Source: Deltaproteobacteria bacterium | Lineage (GTDB): Bacteria > Myxococcota_A > UBA9042 > PHBI01 | Length of the DNA: 64,000 bases | Assembly (NCBI GenBank): GCA_011526585.1 | Contig: WYBB01000010.1 | Coordinates: forward strand, 1 to 64,000 | Direction of reading: 5' to 3' | Part shown: piece after piece, positions 1-8,323 of the stretch | Layout: every line of letters starts with the position of its first letter | Position numbering within the stretch: the stretch's first letter is position 1 | Notes under the pieces: model-generated | What the model was told of the DNA's origin: nothing | What the model saw: the letters and a program-made list of their open reading frames with translations, nothing else | Databases searched by the model: none | Translations under genes and position numbers: made by a program

Positions 1-2
1 GC

Positions 3-1082
3 GAGACGCCCTACATCAAGCTCGCGACGCAGCTCTTCGGGGACCGCATGGTCATCGCCAACGCCACCGGCTGCAGCTCGATCTACGGCGGCAACCTGCC
101 GACGACGCCGTGGACGACGAACGCGGCTCAGCGCGGGCCGGCGTGGGCGAACTCGCTCTTCGAGGACAACGCCGAGTTCGGGCTCGGCATGCGCCTGTCC
201 TTCGACAAGCAGGCCGAGTATGCGCGTGAGTTGCTGACCCGGCTGGCGCCGTCGATCGGCGACGAGCTCGTGACCGGGCTCCTGACCGCGTCGCAGACCG
301 ACGAACCTGGCATCGCGCGGCAGCGCGAGCGGGTGGCGGCGCTCGAGCAGGCGCTGGCGCCGCTCGACAGCACCGCCGCGCGCGACCTGCGAGCGTTGGC
401 CCACGCGCTGGTGCGGCGCAGCGTGTGGCTCATCGGCGGCGACGGTTGGGCCTACGACATCGGCTACGGCGGGCTCGACCACGTGTTCGCGAGCGGCCAG
501 GACGTCAACATCCTGGTGCTCGACACCGAGGTCTACTCGAACACCGGCGGGCAGATGTCGAAGGCGACGCCGCGCGCGGCGGTGGCGAAGTACGCGCACG
601 GCGGCAAGCCCCGCGCCAAGAAGGACCTCGGGCTGGCGGCCATGGCCTACGGCGGCGTCTACGTCGCGAAGGTGGCGATGGGGGCGGACGACAAGCAGAC
701 GATCAAGGCCTTCATCGAGGCCGAGGCGTGGCCGGGCCCGTCGCTGATCATCGCCTACAGCCACTGCATCGCGCACGGCTACGACCTGAGGTTCGGCCTG
801 CAGCAGCAGGATCTCGCGGTGCGGTCCGGGCACTGGCCGCTCTACCGCTTCCACCCGGGGCGCGCCGACCAGGGAGAGCCGCCGATGACGCTGGACTCGA
901 AGGCGCCGAGCGTGGCGCTGAGCAAGTACCTCTACAACGAGACGCGCTACACGATGCTGGTGCGCAGCCAGCCCGAGGCCGCCAGGCAGCTGCTCGCGGC
1001 GGCCGAGGGCGACGTCGCCGAGCGCTGGCGCGTCTACACCCGGCTCGCGGGCGAGACGGGCGCGAAGCCGGAGGGGAAGTGA
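3..1082 (+). CDS. nifJ: Pyruvate:ferredoxin (flavodoxin) oxidoreductase, C-terminal part (partial)
   Basis: This is the 3' end of a homodimeric pyruvate:ferredoxin oxidoreductase, which decarboxylates pyruvate to acetyl-CoA and passes electrons to ferredoxin or flavodoxin in the cytoplasm. The frame is open to the left window edge, so the gene starts outside; the first visible ATG (48) is internal, because the residues before it (ETPYIKLATQLFGDRM) are typical of the family. The thiamine-diphosphate domain is visible: ATGCSSIYGG near the start, GGDGWAYDIGYGG, the TPP/Mg segment with LDTEVYSNTGGQMSKATP, and AYSHCIAHGYD. The upstream domains (substrate-binding, CoA, two 4Fe-4S) are not in the window. 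The next gene begins one base after the stop, so the two are very probably co-transcribed. The assignment is secure; the physiological direction is not shown. Confidence 0.96.
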   Translation, partial: ETPYIKLATQLFGDRMVIANATGCSSIYGGNLPTTPWTTNAAQRGPAWANSLFEDNAEFGLGMRLSFDKQAEYARELLTRLAPSIGDELVTGLLTASQTDEPGIARQRERVAALEQALAPLDSTAARDLRALAHALVRRSVWLIGGDGWAYDIGYGGLDHVFASGQDVNILVLDTEVYSNTGGQMSKATPRAAVAKYAHGGKPRAKKDLGLAAMAYGGVYVAKVAMGADDKQTIKAFIEAEAWPGPSLIIAYSHCIAHGYDLRFGLQQQDLAVRSGHWPLYRFHPGRADQGEPPMTLDSKAPSVALSKYLYNETRYTMLVRSQPEAARQLLAAAEGDVAERWRVYTRLAGETGAKPEGK

Positions 1083-1083
1083 C

Positions 1084-2097
1084 ATGGTGGACCTGTCGAC
1101 CCGCTACCTGGGCATGCATCTGACGAGCCCGCTGGTGTGCTCGTCGTCGCCGCTGATGCAGGACATCGACAACCTGCGCCGCATGGAGGACGCGGGTGCG
1201 GCGGCGGTGGTGCTGCACTCGCTCTTCGAGGAGCAGATCACGCTCGAGAGCCAGGACCTCGATCATCACCTGTTCCATGGCAGCGAGAGCTACGCCGAGG
1301 CGCTGAGCTACTTCCCCGACATGCAGAGCTACGGCATCGGACCGGACAGCTACCTCGAGCACATCCGCAGGGCCAAGGAGGCGGTGGCGATCCCGGTCAT
1401 CGCCAGCCTCAACGGCATCTCGACCGGCGGCTGGATCGACTGGGCCCGGCGCATCCAGGACGCCGGCGCCGACGCGCTGGAGCTCAACACCTACTTCATC
1501 GCGACCGACCCCGCCGTCTCGGGCGGCGAGCTCGAGGCGATGTACCTCGAGCTGGTGCGCGACGTGAAGGCGAAGCTGACGATCCCGGTGGCGGTGAAGC
1601 TCTCGCACTTCTTCAGCGCGATCCCACACTTCTGCGCCGCGATGGACCGCCTCGGCGTCGATGGGCTGGTGCTCTTCAACCGCTTCTACCAGCCCGACTT
1701 CGATCTCGAGACGCTCGAGGTGACGCCGCGCCTCACGCTGTCGAGCCCGCACGAGCTCTTGTTGCGCCTGCACTGGGTGGCGATCATGGCGGGGCGCATC
1801 GAGGCCGACATGGCGGTGACCGGCGGCGTGCACGGGGCGACCGACGTGGTCAAGGTGATGATGGCCGGCGCCAAGGTCGCCATGATGACCTCGGCGATCC
1901 TCGAGCACGGCGTCGGGCACATCGCCACCGTGCGCGCCGACCTCGAAGCGTGGCTCGTGAGCCACGAGTACCCGTCGATCGCGCTCATGCAGGGCAGCAT
2001 GAGCCAGCGCAAGGTGTCCGAGCCGGCCGCGTTCGAGCGCGCCAACTATATGAAAGTATTGCGCCATGGGGCGTGGTCGCGGCGCCAGCGCGCGTGA
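1084..2097 (+). CDS. Dihydroorotate dehydrogenase-like flavoprotein
   Basis: This 337-residue TIM-barrel protein resembles class 1 dihydroorotate dehydrogenases over its whole length (start MVDLSTRYLGM, FMN-site-like stretches ASLNGISTGGW, LELNTYF, AVKLSH, AVTGGVHGATD). Proteins of this subgroup are usually annotated as DHOD-like and often sit next to nifJ, as here. It probably binds FMN in the cytoplasm. The substrate is unknown, and a role in pyrimidine synthesis should not be assumed. The ATG follows the nifJ stop by one base, which suggests translational coupling. The short TPP-enzyme/DHOD-like pair suggests an accessory redox function for pyruvate:ferredoxin oxidoreductase. That is inference from position only. 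Confidence 0.85.
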   Translation: MVDLSTRYLGMHLTSPLVCSSSPLMQDIDNLRRMEDAGAAAVVLHSLFEEQITLESQDLDHHLFHGSESYAEALSYFPDMQSYGIGPDSYLEHIRRAKEAVAIPVIASLNGISTGGWIDWARRIQDAGADALELNTYFIATDPAVSGGELEAMYLELVRDVKAKLTIPVAVKLSHFFSAIPHFCAAMDRLGVDGLVLFNRFYQPDFDLETLEVTPRLTLSSPHELLLRLHWVAIMAGRIEADMAVTGGVHGATDVVKVMMAGAKVAMMTSAILEHGVGHIATVRADLEAWLVSHEYPSIALMQGSMSQRKVSEPAAFERANYMKVLRHGAWSRRQRA

Positions 2098-2182
2098 CCG
2101 GCCCAACCGGCATCCGGCGGACCGCCGGGCCGGCCCGGCGAAGTGGGTGCACGGCGGGTGCGCAACGCGTATGATGCCGCCC

Positions 2183-2791
2183 ATGGCGCGCGCGATCGTC
2201 GTCTCCAACAACGGCGTCGAGACCCGCTTCGGGTTCTCGCTCGTCAACCGTGCGCGCCTCTACGGTCAGCGCAAGCGCGTCGTCGTCGACGAGGCCGGCC
2301 AGCCGACCGTCGGCGGCTGGCTCACGACCGACGGCGCGATGCTGCTGCTGCCCGGCGGTCGCGCCGAGCTCTACCTCGACGACGCCGGCGACGTCGTCGA
2401 TCGCTCGGCGCTCGAGACGGTCGACGCCGACGGCAACCCGGTGCCGAGGCTCGACTCGACGCTCGACGTGCCGCAGGCCCTGCGCGGCCCCATCCCGCCC
2501 GAGCGCCTGCTCGAGTTCGTCGCGACCTCGGTCTACGAGCTCACGCCCGAGGACGTGGCGAACATGGATCCCGAGCTGCGCGCCTCCCTCGCGCTCGGCG
2601 CGATCTGGGAGACCGACTACAACTACATGGCCGCCTTCGAGCGGCAGACCCTCTTCATCCTCCAGAACGACGAGGGGATCTTCGGCCTCGTCGCCGAGCC
2701 CGCCCCGCTCGAGCTCGTCACCCGCGCGTCGCAGCCAGCCGCCGGCGAGGACCCGCTCGGCGACGACGAGCTCGACTTCGCGATGTTCTGA
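2183..2791 (+). CDS. Unknown protein, first gene of DNA ligase cassette
   Basis: This protein of about 202 residues begins MARAIVVSNNGVETRFGFSL. I do not recognise the family. It has no signal peptide, membrane segment or obvious catalytic motif. The middle is rich in short beta-strand-like stretches (GGWLTTDGAMLLLPGG, AELYLDDAG), and the C-terminal half has an acidic, partly helical region ending GDDELDFAMF. In-frame ATGs at 2171 and 2174 are alternatives; 2183 was chosen because the residues before it are Arg/Pro/Gly-rich translation of the leader. It lies 12 bases upstream of the next gene and in the same direction as the ligase, so it is read as part of a four-gene unit. Its role is unknown and may be as an accessory or substrate-recognition protein for the ligase (inference). 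Confidence 0.75.
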   Translation: MARAIVVSNNGVETRFGFSLVNRARLYGQRKRVVVDEAGQPTVGGWLTTDGAMLLLPGGRAELYLDDAGDVVDRSALETVDADGNPVPRLDSTLDVPQALRGPIPPERLLEFVATSVYELTPEDVANMDPELRASLALGAIWETDYNYMAAFERQTLFILQNDEGIFGLVAEPAPLELVTRASQPAAGEDPLGDDELDFAMF

Positions 2792-2803
2792 TCGAGATCC
2801 GCC

Positions 2804-3544
2804 ATGCCCCGTGAGATCCGCATCACCGACGACCGCCAGCGCGACGCGCGCGTCGGTCTCGAGCCGGCCAGGCGCCCACCGCCGAGAAAGCTCGTCGCTC
2901 CGGCCGGCCGCCCGGTGAGCTTCAACACCTTCGTCAAGGTGCCCGAGGGCTACGACTACGCGCGCCTGCTCGCCGCGCACGGCGACGACGACGAGGCGCT
3001 GGCCCAGGCGCTCATCGCCTCCGACCCCGAGCTCGACCTCGAGCTCGTCGGCCGCCGCGTCGGCCCGGTCGATCGTGTGTGGGTCAAGCCCGACGGCAGC
3101 GTGCTCTACACCGGGCGCGTGCTCCAGGTCGTCACCGCGCCCGACGGCACCGAGATCGACAAGAAGGACTTCGTCGACGTCGAGGCCACCGTCGACGAGG
3201 ACACGGCGCTGCCCTACAGCGGCCGCCTCTTCGACGTCGGCGAGGTCGTGCGCCGCTTCGCGCTGACGCGCCGCCTGCAGCTCCGCCACAGCGACGGCCT
3301 CACCTTCGAGTTCCTCTTCGAGCTCGCCCAAAAGCTCCACGAAAACCGCAAGATGCTGCTCATCGGCGCCGGCCCGCGCGCCGCCCGCCCGCTGATCTTC
3401 CAGCAGAACGGCTCGCCCTACCGCGGCTTCCTCTCCGGCCGCATCGAGGGCGACGGCTACGTGCTCTCGCTGCACCTGTCCAACCTCGAGCTCAAGCGCC
3501 GCGCCGACCTCACCCAGCCGCCACCCCCGGAGCCGTCGGCATGA
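2804..3544 (+). CDS. Unknown protein, second gene of DNA ligase cassette
   Basis: A 246-residue soluble protein of unknown family. Visible features are a basic, Pro-rich N-terminus (RPPPRKLV), a beta-rich middle (VDRVWVKPDGSVLYTGRV, with EIDKKDFVDVEA following) and a C-terminal part with FLFELAQKLHENRKMLLIG and a final Pro-rich tail (QPPPPEPSA). There is no signal peptide or transmembrane segment. Its stop overlaps the start of the ligase gene (ATGA at 3541-3544), which implies tight translational coupling and perhaps fixed stoichiometry with the ligase. Like the protein before it, it mixes 'PDG/PGG' turns and acidic loops, so the two might be distantly related, but I cannot demonstrate that by eye. 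Confidence 0.78.
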   Translation: MPREIRITDDRQRDARVGLEPARRPPPRKLVAPAGRPVSFNTFVKVPEGYDYARLLAAHGDDDEALAQALIASDPELDLELVGRRVGPVDRVWVKPDGSVLYTGRVLQVVTAPDGTEIDKKDFVDVEATVDEDTALPYSGRLFDVGEVVRRFALTRRLQLRHSDGLTFEFLFELAQKLHENRKMLLIGAGPRAARPLIFQQNGSPYRGFLSGRIEGDGYVLSLHLSNLELKRRADLTQPPPPEPSA

Positions 3545-5082
3545 CCCTCGCCGAGACGATCGCCGCCCACGGCCGCCCCTACGGCAGCGGGCGCTTCGCC
3601 CCGCCGGGCACGCTGCCGGACGCGCTCACCGAGCCGCTGCGCGACTACAAGCTCAAGGTCGCCAAGCGCTACCGCACCCTCCCGCCGGCCCTCGTCGACA
3701 TGGTCATGCCCGAGGGTCGCCTCTTCGTCTCGCCCAAGATCGACGGCGAGCTCTGGTTCGCGCTCAAGGTCTCGGGCGAGACCGTGCTCTGCGCGCCCAA
3801 CGGCCGCATGCTCTCGGGGATCCCGGTCGCGGTCGCGCTCGAACGCTGCCTCGACGCCGCCGGTGACGACGCGCTCGTCGCCGGCGAGCTCTTCGTCGCA
3901 CCGGCCCGCCAGGACAGCGGACGCCCGCGCGTCTTCCACGTCGCACGCGCGTTGCGCGATCCGAGCCAGGCGATCCGCATCGGCTTCAAGGCGTTCGACG
4001 TCGCGCGCTGGCGGGGCCAGGACATGCTGCGCGCCCCCTACGAAGAGCGCCTCGCCCTCCTCGCGGCGGCCTTCCCCGAGAGCGGCCCGGCGTCGCGCAT
4101 CACCACCGTGCTCGAAGACAAGCGCGGCGTCACCACGCGCTATCGCGAGTGGGTCGAGAGCAAGCGCTACGAGGGACTCGTCGCCCGCCACGACACCGGC
4201 GGCGTCTACAAGGTGAAGCCCGAGATCGGGCTCGACGCCGTGGTCATCGCCTGGAGCGATCGCCTCGTGCTCGATCGCGTCGAGCTGCGCGAGCTCCACG
4301 TCGCGCTCCTGCGCGAAGACGGCAGCTTCCACGTGCTCGGCACCGTGGGTGGCGGCATCGACGCCGAGACGCGCCTGCGCCTGCAGGAGCGCGTGGCGGC
4401 CCTGGCCTGCCCGTCGAGCTATCGCATGGCCAACCGCGAGGGCACGCTCTGCCGCTTCGTCCGCCCCGAGCTCGTCATCGAGATCAAGTGCAACGATCTG
4501 ATGGCCAGCGACCCGGGTGAGCCGCCCACCCTGCGCATGACCCTCGCCTACGATCCGGCCAGCGGCTGGTCGGCCCGCGAGGCCTTGCCGTTGCCGGTCA
4601 TGATCGGCCCGGTCTTCGTCCGCGAGCGCGACGACAAGCGCGTCGATCTCGCCGACGTCGGCCTCGAGCAGATCCGCCAGATCACCCCGTTCGAGGACGA
4701 AGAGCGCGAGCCGCAGCCCGGCGTGCGCGAGGCGCGCGTGTCCTACGCCCCCGCGCCCGAGCCCTCGCGCCGCTCGACGGTGATCACCCGCAAGGTCTGG
4801 ACCAAGGAGTCCAAGGGCCAGACCAACGTGCGCAAGTACGTCGCCTGGGCGACCAACAAGGCCGACGTCGATCCGCGCTTCCCGCCCTACGTCGTCGCGT
4901 TCACCGACTTCTCGGCCGGCCGCAAGGAGCCGTTGCAGCGCGACCTGCGAGTCGCCTCCTCGCCCGACAGGCTCGACGAGCAGATCCGGCGCTGGGAGGC
5001 GGACAACATCAAGAAGGGCTGGGTCGAGGTCGCCCAGCCCGCGCCCGAGACCGTCCCCGAGGAGTCCCCGTCGCCCGGTTAG
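3541..5082 (+). CDS. Atypical ATP-dependent DNA (polynucleotide) ligase
   Basis: A 513-residue protein with the nucleotidyltransferase motifs of ATP-dependent DNA ligases in order: motif I KIDG with the adenylated lysine at residue 66, VAGELF (motif III), FKAFDV (IIIa), YEGLVAR (IV) and YKVKP (V). They are followed by an OB-fold-like segment ending CRFVRPELVIEIK. The expected reaction is sealing of nicks through enzyme-AMP and DNA-adenylate. Motif I lacks the usual Arg two residues after the Gly (KIDGEL), which is uncommon. The roughly 170 residues after the OB fold form an extra C-terminal region (VWTKESKGQTNVRKYV, then YVVAFTDFSAGRK and IKKGWVEV) that I do not recognise. It might be a WGR-like or other nucleic-acid-binding module. 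No Ku, LigD polymerase or phosphoesterase gene is nearby. The ATG overlaps the upstream stop. The replicative NAD-dependent ligase would be elsewhere, so this is an accessory ligase. Confidence 0.85.
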   Translation: MTLAETIAAHGRPYGSGRFAPPGTLPDALTEPLRDYKLKVAKRYRTLPPALVDMVMPEGRLFVSPKIDGELWFALKVSGETVLCAPNGRMLSGIPVAVALERCLDAAGDDALVAGELFVAPARQDSGRPRVFHVARALRDPSQAIRIGFKAFDVARWRGQDMLRAPYEERLALLAAAFPESGPASRITTVLEDKRGVTTRYREWVESKRYEGLVARHDTGGVYKVKPEIGLDAVVIAWSDRLVLDRVELRELHVALLREDGSFHVLGTVGGGIDAETRLRLQERVAALACPSSYRMANREGTLCRFVRPELVIEIKCNDLMASDPGEPPTLRMTLAYDPASGWSAREALPLPVMIGPVFVRERDDKRVDLADVGLEQIRQITPFEDEEREPQPGVREARVSYAPAPEPSRRSTVITRKVWTKESKGQTNVRKYVAWATNKADVDPRFPPYVVAFTDFSAGRKEPLQRDLRVASSPDRLDEQIRRWEADNIKKGWVEVAQPAPETVPEESPSPG

Positions 5083-5166
5083 CGCCCGGTGACGGCGTCC
5101 TCCCTCCGCTCGCAACCGCTTCGCCCGCGAGGCGGCGCCGAAGGCCGAGTCCCGAAGGAGATCACC

Positions 5167-6990
5167 ATGTCGTTGAGAGACCAGATCAAGGCCGCCGTGA
5201 AGGCCGCAAAGAAACAGCCGCCCAAGGTGGTCCTCGAGCCGCTGCTCGCCGCGGCGGACACCGACGCCATCGTCCGGGCCCTGCCCGAGGTCGGCGACCA
5301 CGACTGGATCCTGCGAACCCACCTCGCCGAGCGCCTCGGCCGCGACTCGAGCGTCTACCAGCACGCGTGCTTCTTCATGATCGCGCAGGCCGTCAAGAGA
5401 CGCGAACGCGTCGCCGGCGCCATCGAGAGCGTCGTCGGCAGCGGCCGTCTCAACGACGACGTGTTGGTGCATCACCTCGGTTCGCCCGACCCGCACTACC
5501 GCGTCGCGGCCGTCCACGGGCTCGCGCCGCGGCACCTCGCGCTGCTCGAGGAGCGGCTCGCCGTCGAGACCGACAAGCGAGCCAGAGACGTGATGAGCGG
5601 GCGCGGCCGGCTGATGGCGCTCGCGCCCGGGGCCCCGGTGAGCACGCTGGTCACCCCCGCCGAGCGCCTCACCGCCATGTTGCGCAGGCTCGTCGAGCGG
5701 ACCGAGTGGGTCGCCGTCGGCGCCCTCGGTGACGCGCTCGGGGCCGACCGCGAGGCGATCGAAGCCGTCGTCGCGCGCCTCTCGGACCCGTCGGCCGGCG
5801 ATAGCGACGCCGAGGGGCTCGTGTCGGGGCCGCGCGGCGTGCGCTGGAGCGCCCGACACGAGGTGTGGAGCGAGGCCGACCAGCTCGCGGCCGCCGGCGA
5901 CGCCGCGGGGCTGCGCGCTCACGTCGATGGCATGCGCCCCGGCAAGGTGCCGCCGGGCTTCGAGCCGCCGCCCCTCGAATGGGCCGACGGGGTCGCGCTC
6001 TCGGAGACCGCGCGGCGCGTGCGCCTGGCCGACCCGAGCGGCGGTGCGACCGCGGCGGCGATCGACCGCCTGATGGCGCCGGCGTCGTTGCGCGCGTTGA
6101 TCGCCTGGTGGCTCGAGGACAAGGCGCGCCAGAAGAAGGTGCCACTCGCGGCGAGCGACCCGGCGGTCGCGACCCTCATCGAGCTCGAGGGCGCCAAGGG
6201 GGTGCTCGGGCGAAAGAGCCTGGGCGACACCTGGGGAGACGCCGGGGCGGCGCTGCTCTACCTGCAGATGCAAGGGGCCCAGGGCGACCTGCGCAACGAC
6301 CTGCGCATCACGCTCGAGCGGCGCGGCGGGTTGCTCAACGGGCTGACGGACGAGCCGCCGCCGCTCGTCGAGCGGTCCGTCTGGCGTCGCCACCTGCGGC
6401 GCGAGGTCGAGACCTGGTTGCGATGCCAGACGCCGCTGTGGCTCCCGCAGCTGCGCCTGTGGTGGCGCCAGCCGCTGCTCCGCGAGGTGTGTGAGGGCGT
6501 GGTCTTCGAGTCGGACGGACAGCCCGTGGTCTTCCGCGACCGCGACGGCGGCCTCCTCGAGGGCCCGGTGCTCGACGCCAACGCGCTCCTGCGGGTGCTG
6601 CACCCGGTCAGCGCGGCCACCCGGTCGGCGGCGTTCGCCTGGCCGGACGACACGCCGCGCTGGCAGCGTGACCGCCCCCACCACACCTTGGCGGACCTGC
6701 CGCCGCTGGGCGCGGACAGCCCCACCATCACCTTCGCGGATTGGCGGCGCCGCACCCAGGAGCTCGGCTACCTGGGCGACCGCGCCTCGCTCGGCGGCGT
6801 GTGCGAGACGTCGCACCCGGGCCTCGGCCGGATCCACCACAGCGGTCATGGCGCGGGATACGGCGGCAACACACCGCAACGCCTCACGGCCGTGTCACCG
6901 CTCCACAGTCGCGATCCGGCGATCCTCTCCGAGCTGGTCTGGGACGTGCGCCGCATCGCCGGGGTCGACCCGCTCTCCCTGCCGGAGTGA
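5167..6990 (+). CDS. DUF4132-like protein with HEAT-like N-terminal region
   Basis: A 607-residue soluble protein starting MSLRDQIKAAVKAAKK, chosen because AAGGAG lies six bases upstream of this ATG. The first ~200 residues are Ala/Leu-rich helices with HEAT-like repeats (LVHHLGSPDPHYRVAAVHGL). The C-terminal 200 residues (LWLPQLRLWWRQPLLREV, VFRDRDGG, LLRVLHPVS, then PRWQRDRPHHTLADLP) resemble the end of DUF4132 domains, as found in the WGR-DUF4132 (MolR/YehI) proteins. It ends with a His/Gly-rich piece (HHSGHGAGYGG). It follows the ligase by 84 bases on the same strand and is the likely last member of the cassette. Its biochemical function is unknown. The DUF4132 match is from memory of the motif spacing and is only moderately certain. 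Confidence 0.75.
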   Translation: MSLRDQIKAAVKAAKKQPPKVVLEPLLAAADTDAIVRALPEVGDHDWILRTHLAERLGRDSSVYQHACFFMIAQAVKRRERVAGAIESVVGSGRLNDDVLVHHLGSPDPHYRVAAVHGLAPRHLALLEERLAVETDKRARDVMSGRGRLMALAPGAPVSTLVTPAERLTAMLRRLVERTEWVAVGALGDALGADREAIEAVVARLSDPSAGDSDAEGLVSGPRGVRWSARHEVWSEADQLAAAGDAAGLRAHVDGMRPGKVPPGFEPPPLEWADGVALSETARRVRLADPSGGATAAAIDRLMAPASLRALIAWWLEDKARQKKVPLAASDPAVATLIELEGAKGVLGRKSLGDTWGDAGAALLYLQMQGAQGDLRNDLRITLERRGGLLNGLTDEPPPLVERSVWRRHLRREVETWLRCQTPLWLPQLRLWWRQPLLREVCEGVVFESDGQPVVFRDRDGGLLEGPVLDANALLRVLHPVSAATRSAAFAWPDDTPRWQRDRPHHTLADLPPLGADSPTITFADWRRRTQELGYLGDRASLGGVCETSHPGLGRIHHSGHGAGYGGNTPQRLTAVSPLHSRDPAILSELVWDVRRIAGVDPLSLPE

Positions 6991-7000
6991 GCCGGGACCG

Positions 7001-7267
7001 GGCGATGGCGGGCACTGCCTCTTCGTCGCCGACACCGGCGACAACGACGGCGAGCGCGACGACCAGACGATCTATCGCGACGTCGAGCCCGACGCCTACG
7101 ACGACGCCGGGCAGACGGCGGCGGATCTCGTCGCCGATCCGGCGGAGCGCGACGACGCCGGTTGCGCGAGCGGCGGCGTGGAGATGAACGTCGTCCTCAT
7201 CACGCTCGGGCTGGTCGCGCGCGCGCGGCGCCGCTCCGGCCGGCCCGGCCGGTCCGGTGGCGCTTGA
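7001..7267 (+). pseudogene. 3' remnant of an exported protein with MYXO-CTERM-like tail
   Basis: Between the DUF4132-like gene and the barrel gene, frame +2 carries a protein-like segment without its own start. It reads GDGGHCLFVADTGDNDGERD and TIYRDVEP, like the start of a beta-propeller/SMP-30-type extracellular enzyme. This is followed directly by an acidic linker and a tail GCASGG-VEMNVVLITLGLVARARRR. The tail has the layout of a MYXO-CTERM/GlyGly-CTERM sorting signal: Cys/Gly motif, hydrophobic helix, Arg cluster. The segment looks like the two ends of a larger gene joined by deletion of the middle. It is not expected to be translated as a product. Stop codon TGA is at 7265-7267. Confidence 0.6.
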
Positions 7268-7323
7268 CGACCCAAGGGCGCAGGAGGAGGATCCAGACTC
7301 TCCCCTCGATCCAGGAGCCCGTC

Positions 7324-8292
7324 ATGTCATCGTGCGTGCCTCTCGCTTCAGGCGTCGTGCGCGCCTGCCACCTCCGAGCGCTCGCGCTCGTCATCGCGCT
7401 GTCGATCCCGAGCTGGCCGACGCCAGCCCTCGCGGCCGAGCCCGACGAGCCGGCCGCCGACGAGCCGGCCGATCCCGATCTGAAGGAGCGCCCCTTCCGC
7501 TTCCTCGTCGGCCTCAAGGGCGGCGGCGGCGGCGAGCTCTGGACCGAGCCCGACAACACCGTGCTCGGCACCGAGGCCAGCGGCGCCGAGTTCTCGCTGC
7601 CGCTCTTCGAGGAGACGCGCGCCGGCTACATGGTCGGCGGCGGCCTCTTCCTCGAGGGCATCATCTACGAGCACCTCGGGATCGAGGTCGGCTTCCACTT
7701 CGTGAACCACTCACTGCTCGAGGACATCGAGTGGTCCTTCACCGAGCAGCGCAACGGCGTCGTCACGACCTTCGAGGCCGACTCCGAGCAGGAGCTCTCC
7801 TGGCTCGCCTTCCACCTGCCGATCCTCGTCAAGGGCATGGTGCGCTCCGGCAAGACGCGGATCTCGCTCGGCGTCGGACCCGAGTTCGCCTTCACCATGA
7901 GCTCGAGCTCGAAGTTCAAGATCACCAACGGCGGCCTCTCGAGCACCGACCAGAACGACGGCACCTTCCCCTTCTCCGACTGTTACGACGGCCAGCAGCG
8001 CCTGCCCGGCACGCGCTGCCGACTCGAGCGCGTCGGCACCAAGGAGGTCGACAGCGTCTACCTCGCCGTGGTCTTCGGCGTCGAGATCGCCGCCGGCGAC
8101 TTCGTGATCCCGATCGACATCCACTGGTCCTACAACTTCAGCCAGGAGTCGGACTACCTCGACCGCGTGCTCGTCGACCCGAACGAGATCCCCAACCCGA
8201 ACCAGCCCAACGCAAGCCCCTCCGGCGTCGACCTCGTGACCCGCCAGTCGATGTACGGCGGCCTCCGCGTCGGTCTCGCCTATCGATTCTGA
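7324..8292 (+). CDS. Outer-membrane beta-barrel protein, unknown specificity
   Basis: A 322-residue exported protein. The ATG at 7324 has AGGAG six bases upstream. Residues 1-35 form a signal peptide with hydrophobic core ALALVIALSIPSW and probable cleavage after PALA. An acidic/Ala/Pro linker (EPDEPAADEPADPD) follows, then alternating amphipathic strands (FRFLVGLKGGGGGELW, YMVGGGLFLEG, HLGIEVGFHFVNH) and a final strand ending AYRF, the usual C-terminal aromatic for barrel assembly. About eight to ten strands are plausible, as in small OmpA/OmpX-like or opacity-type barrels. Two Cys residues (DCYDGQQ, TRCRLE) could form a disulfide in an extracellular loop. No operon partner is visible; the following genes are convergent. 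Ligand or substrate is unknown. Confidence 0.8.
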   Translation: MSSCVPLASGVVRACHLRALALVIALSIPSWPTPALAAEPDEPAADEPADPDLKERPFRFLVGLKGGGGGELWTEPDNTVLGTEASGAEFSLPLFEETRAGYMVGGGLFLEGIIYEHLGIEVGFHFVNHSLLEDIEWSFTEQRNGVVTTFEADSEQELSWLAFHLPILVKGMVRSGKTRISLGVGPEFAFTMSSSSKFKITNGGLSSTDQNDGTFPFSDCYDGQQRLPGTRCRLERVGTKEVDSVYLAVVFGVEIAAGDFVIPIDIHWSYNFSQESDYLDRVLVDPNEIPNPNQPNASPSGVDLVTRQSMYGGLRVGLAYRF

Positions 8293-8323
8293 TCCCACGC
8301 ACCGGCGCGACCTGCCGCTTGCA

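Noticed and set aside
2114..2128. CCGGCGG-A-CCGCCGG as terminator after the DHOD-like gene
   Set aside because: The one-base centre makes the full stem impossible and there is no T-tract. It may be a weaker hairpin, but cannot be distinguished from GC-rich background.
3457..6879. An 1140-codon antisense frame over the ligase cassette
   Set aside because: The product is low-complexity Arg/Ala/Gly sequence, and the plus strand carries clear ligase motifs.
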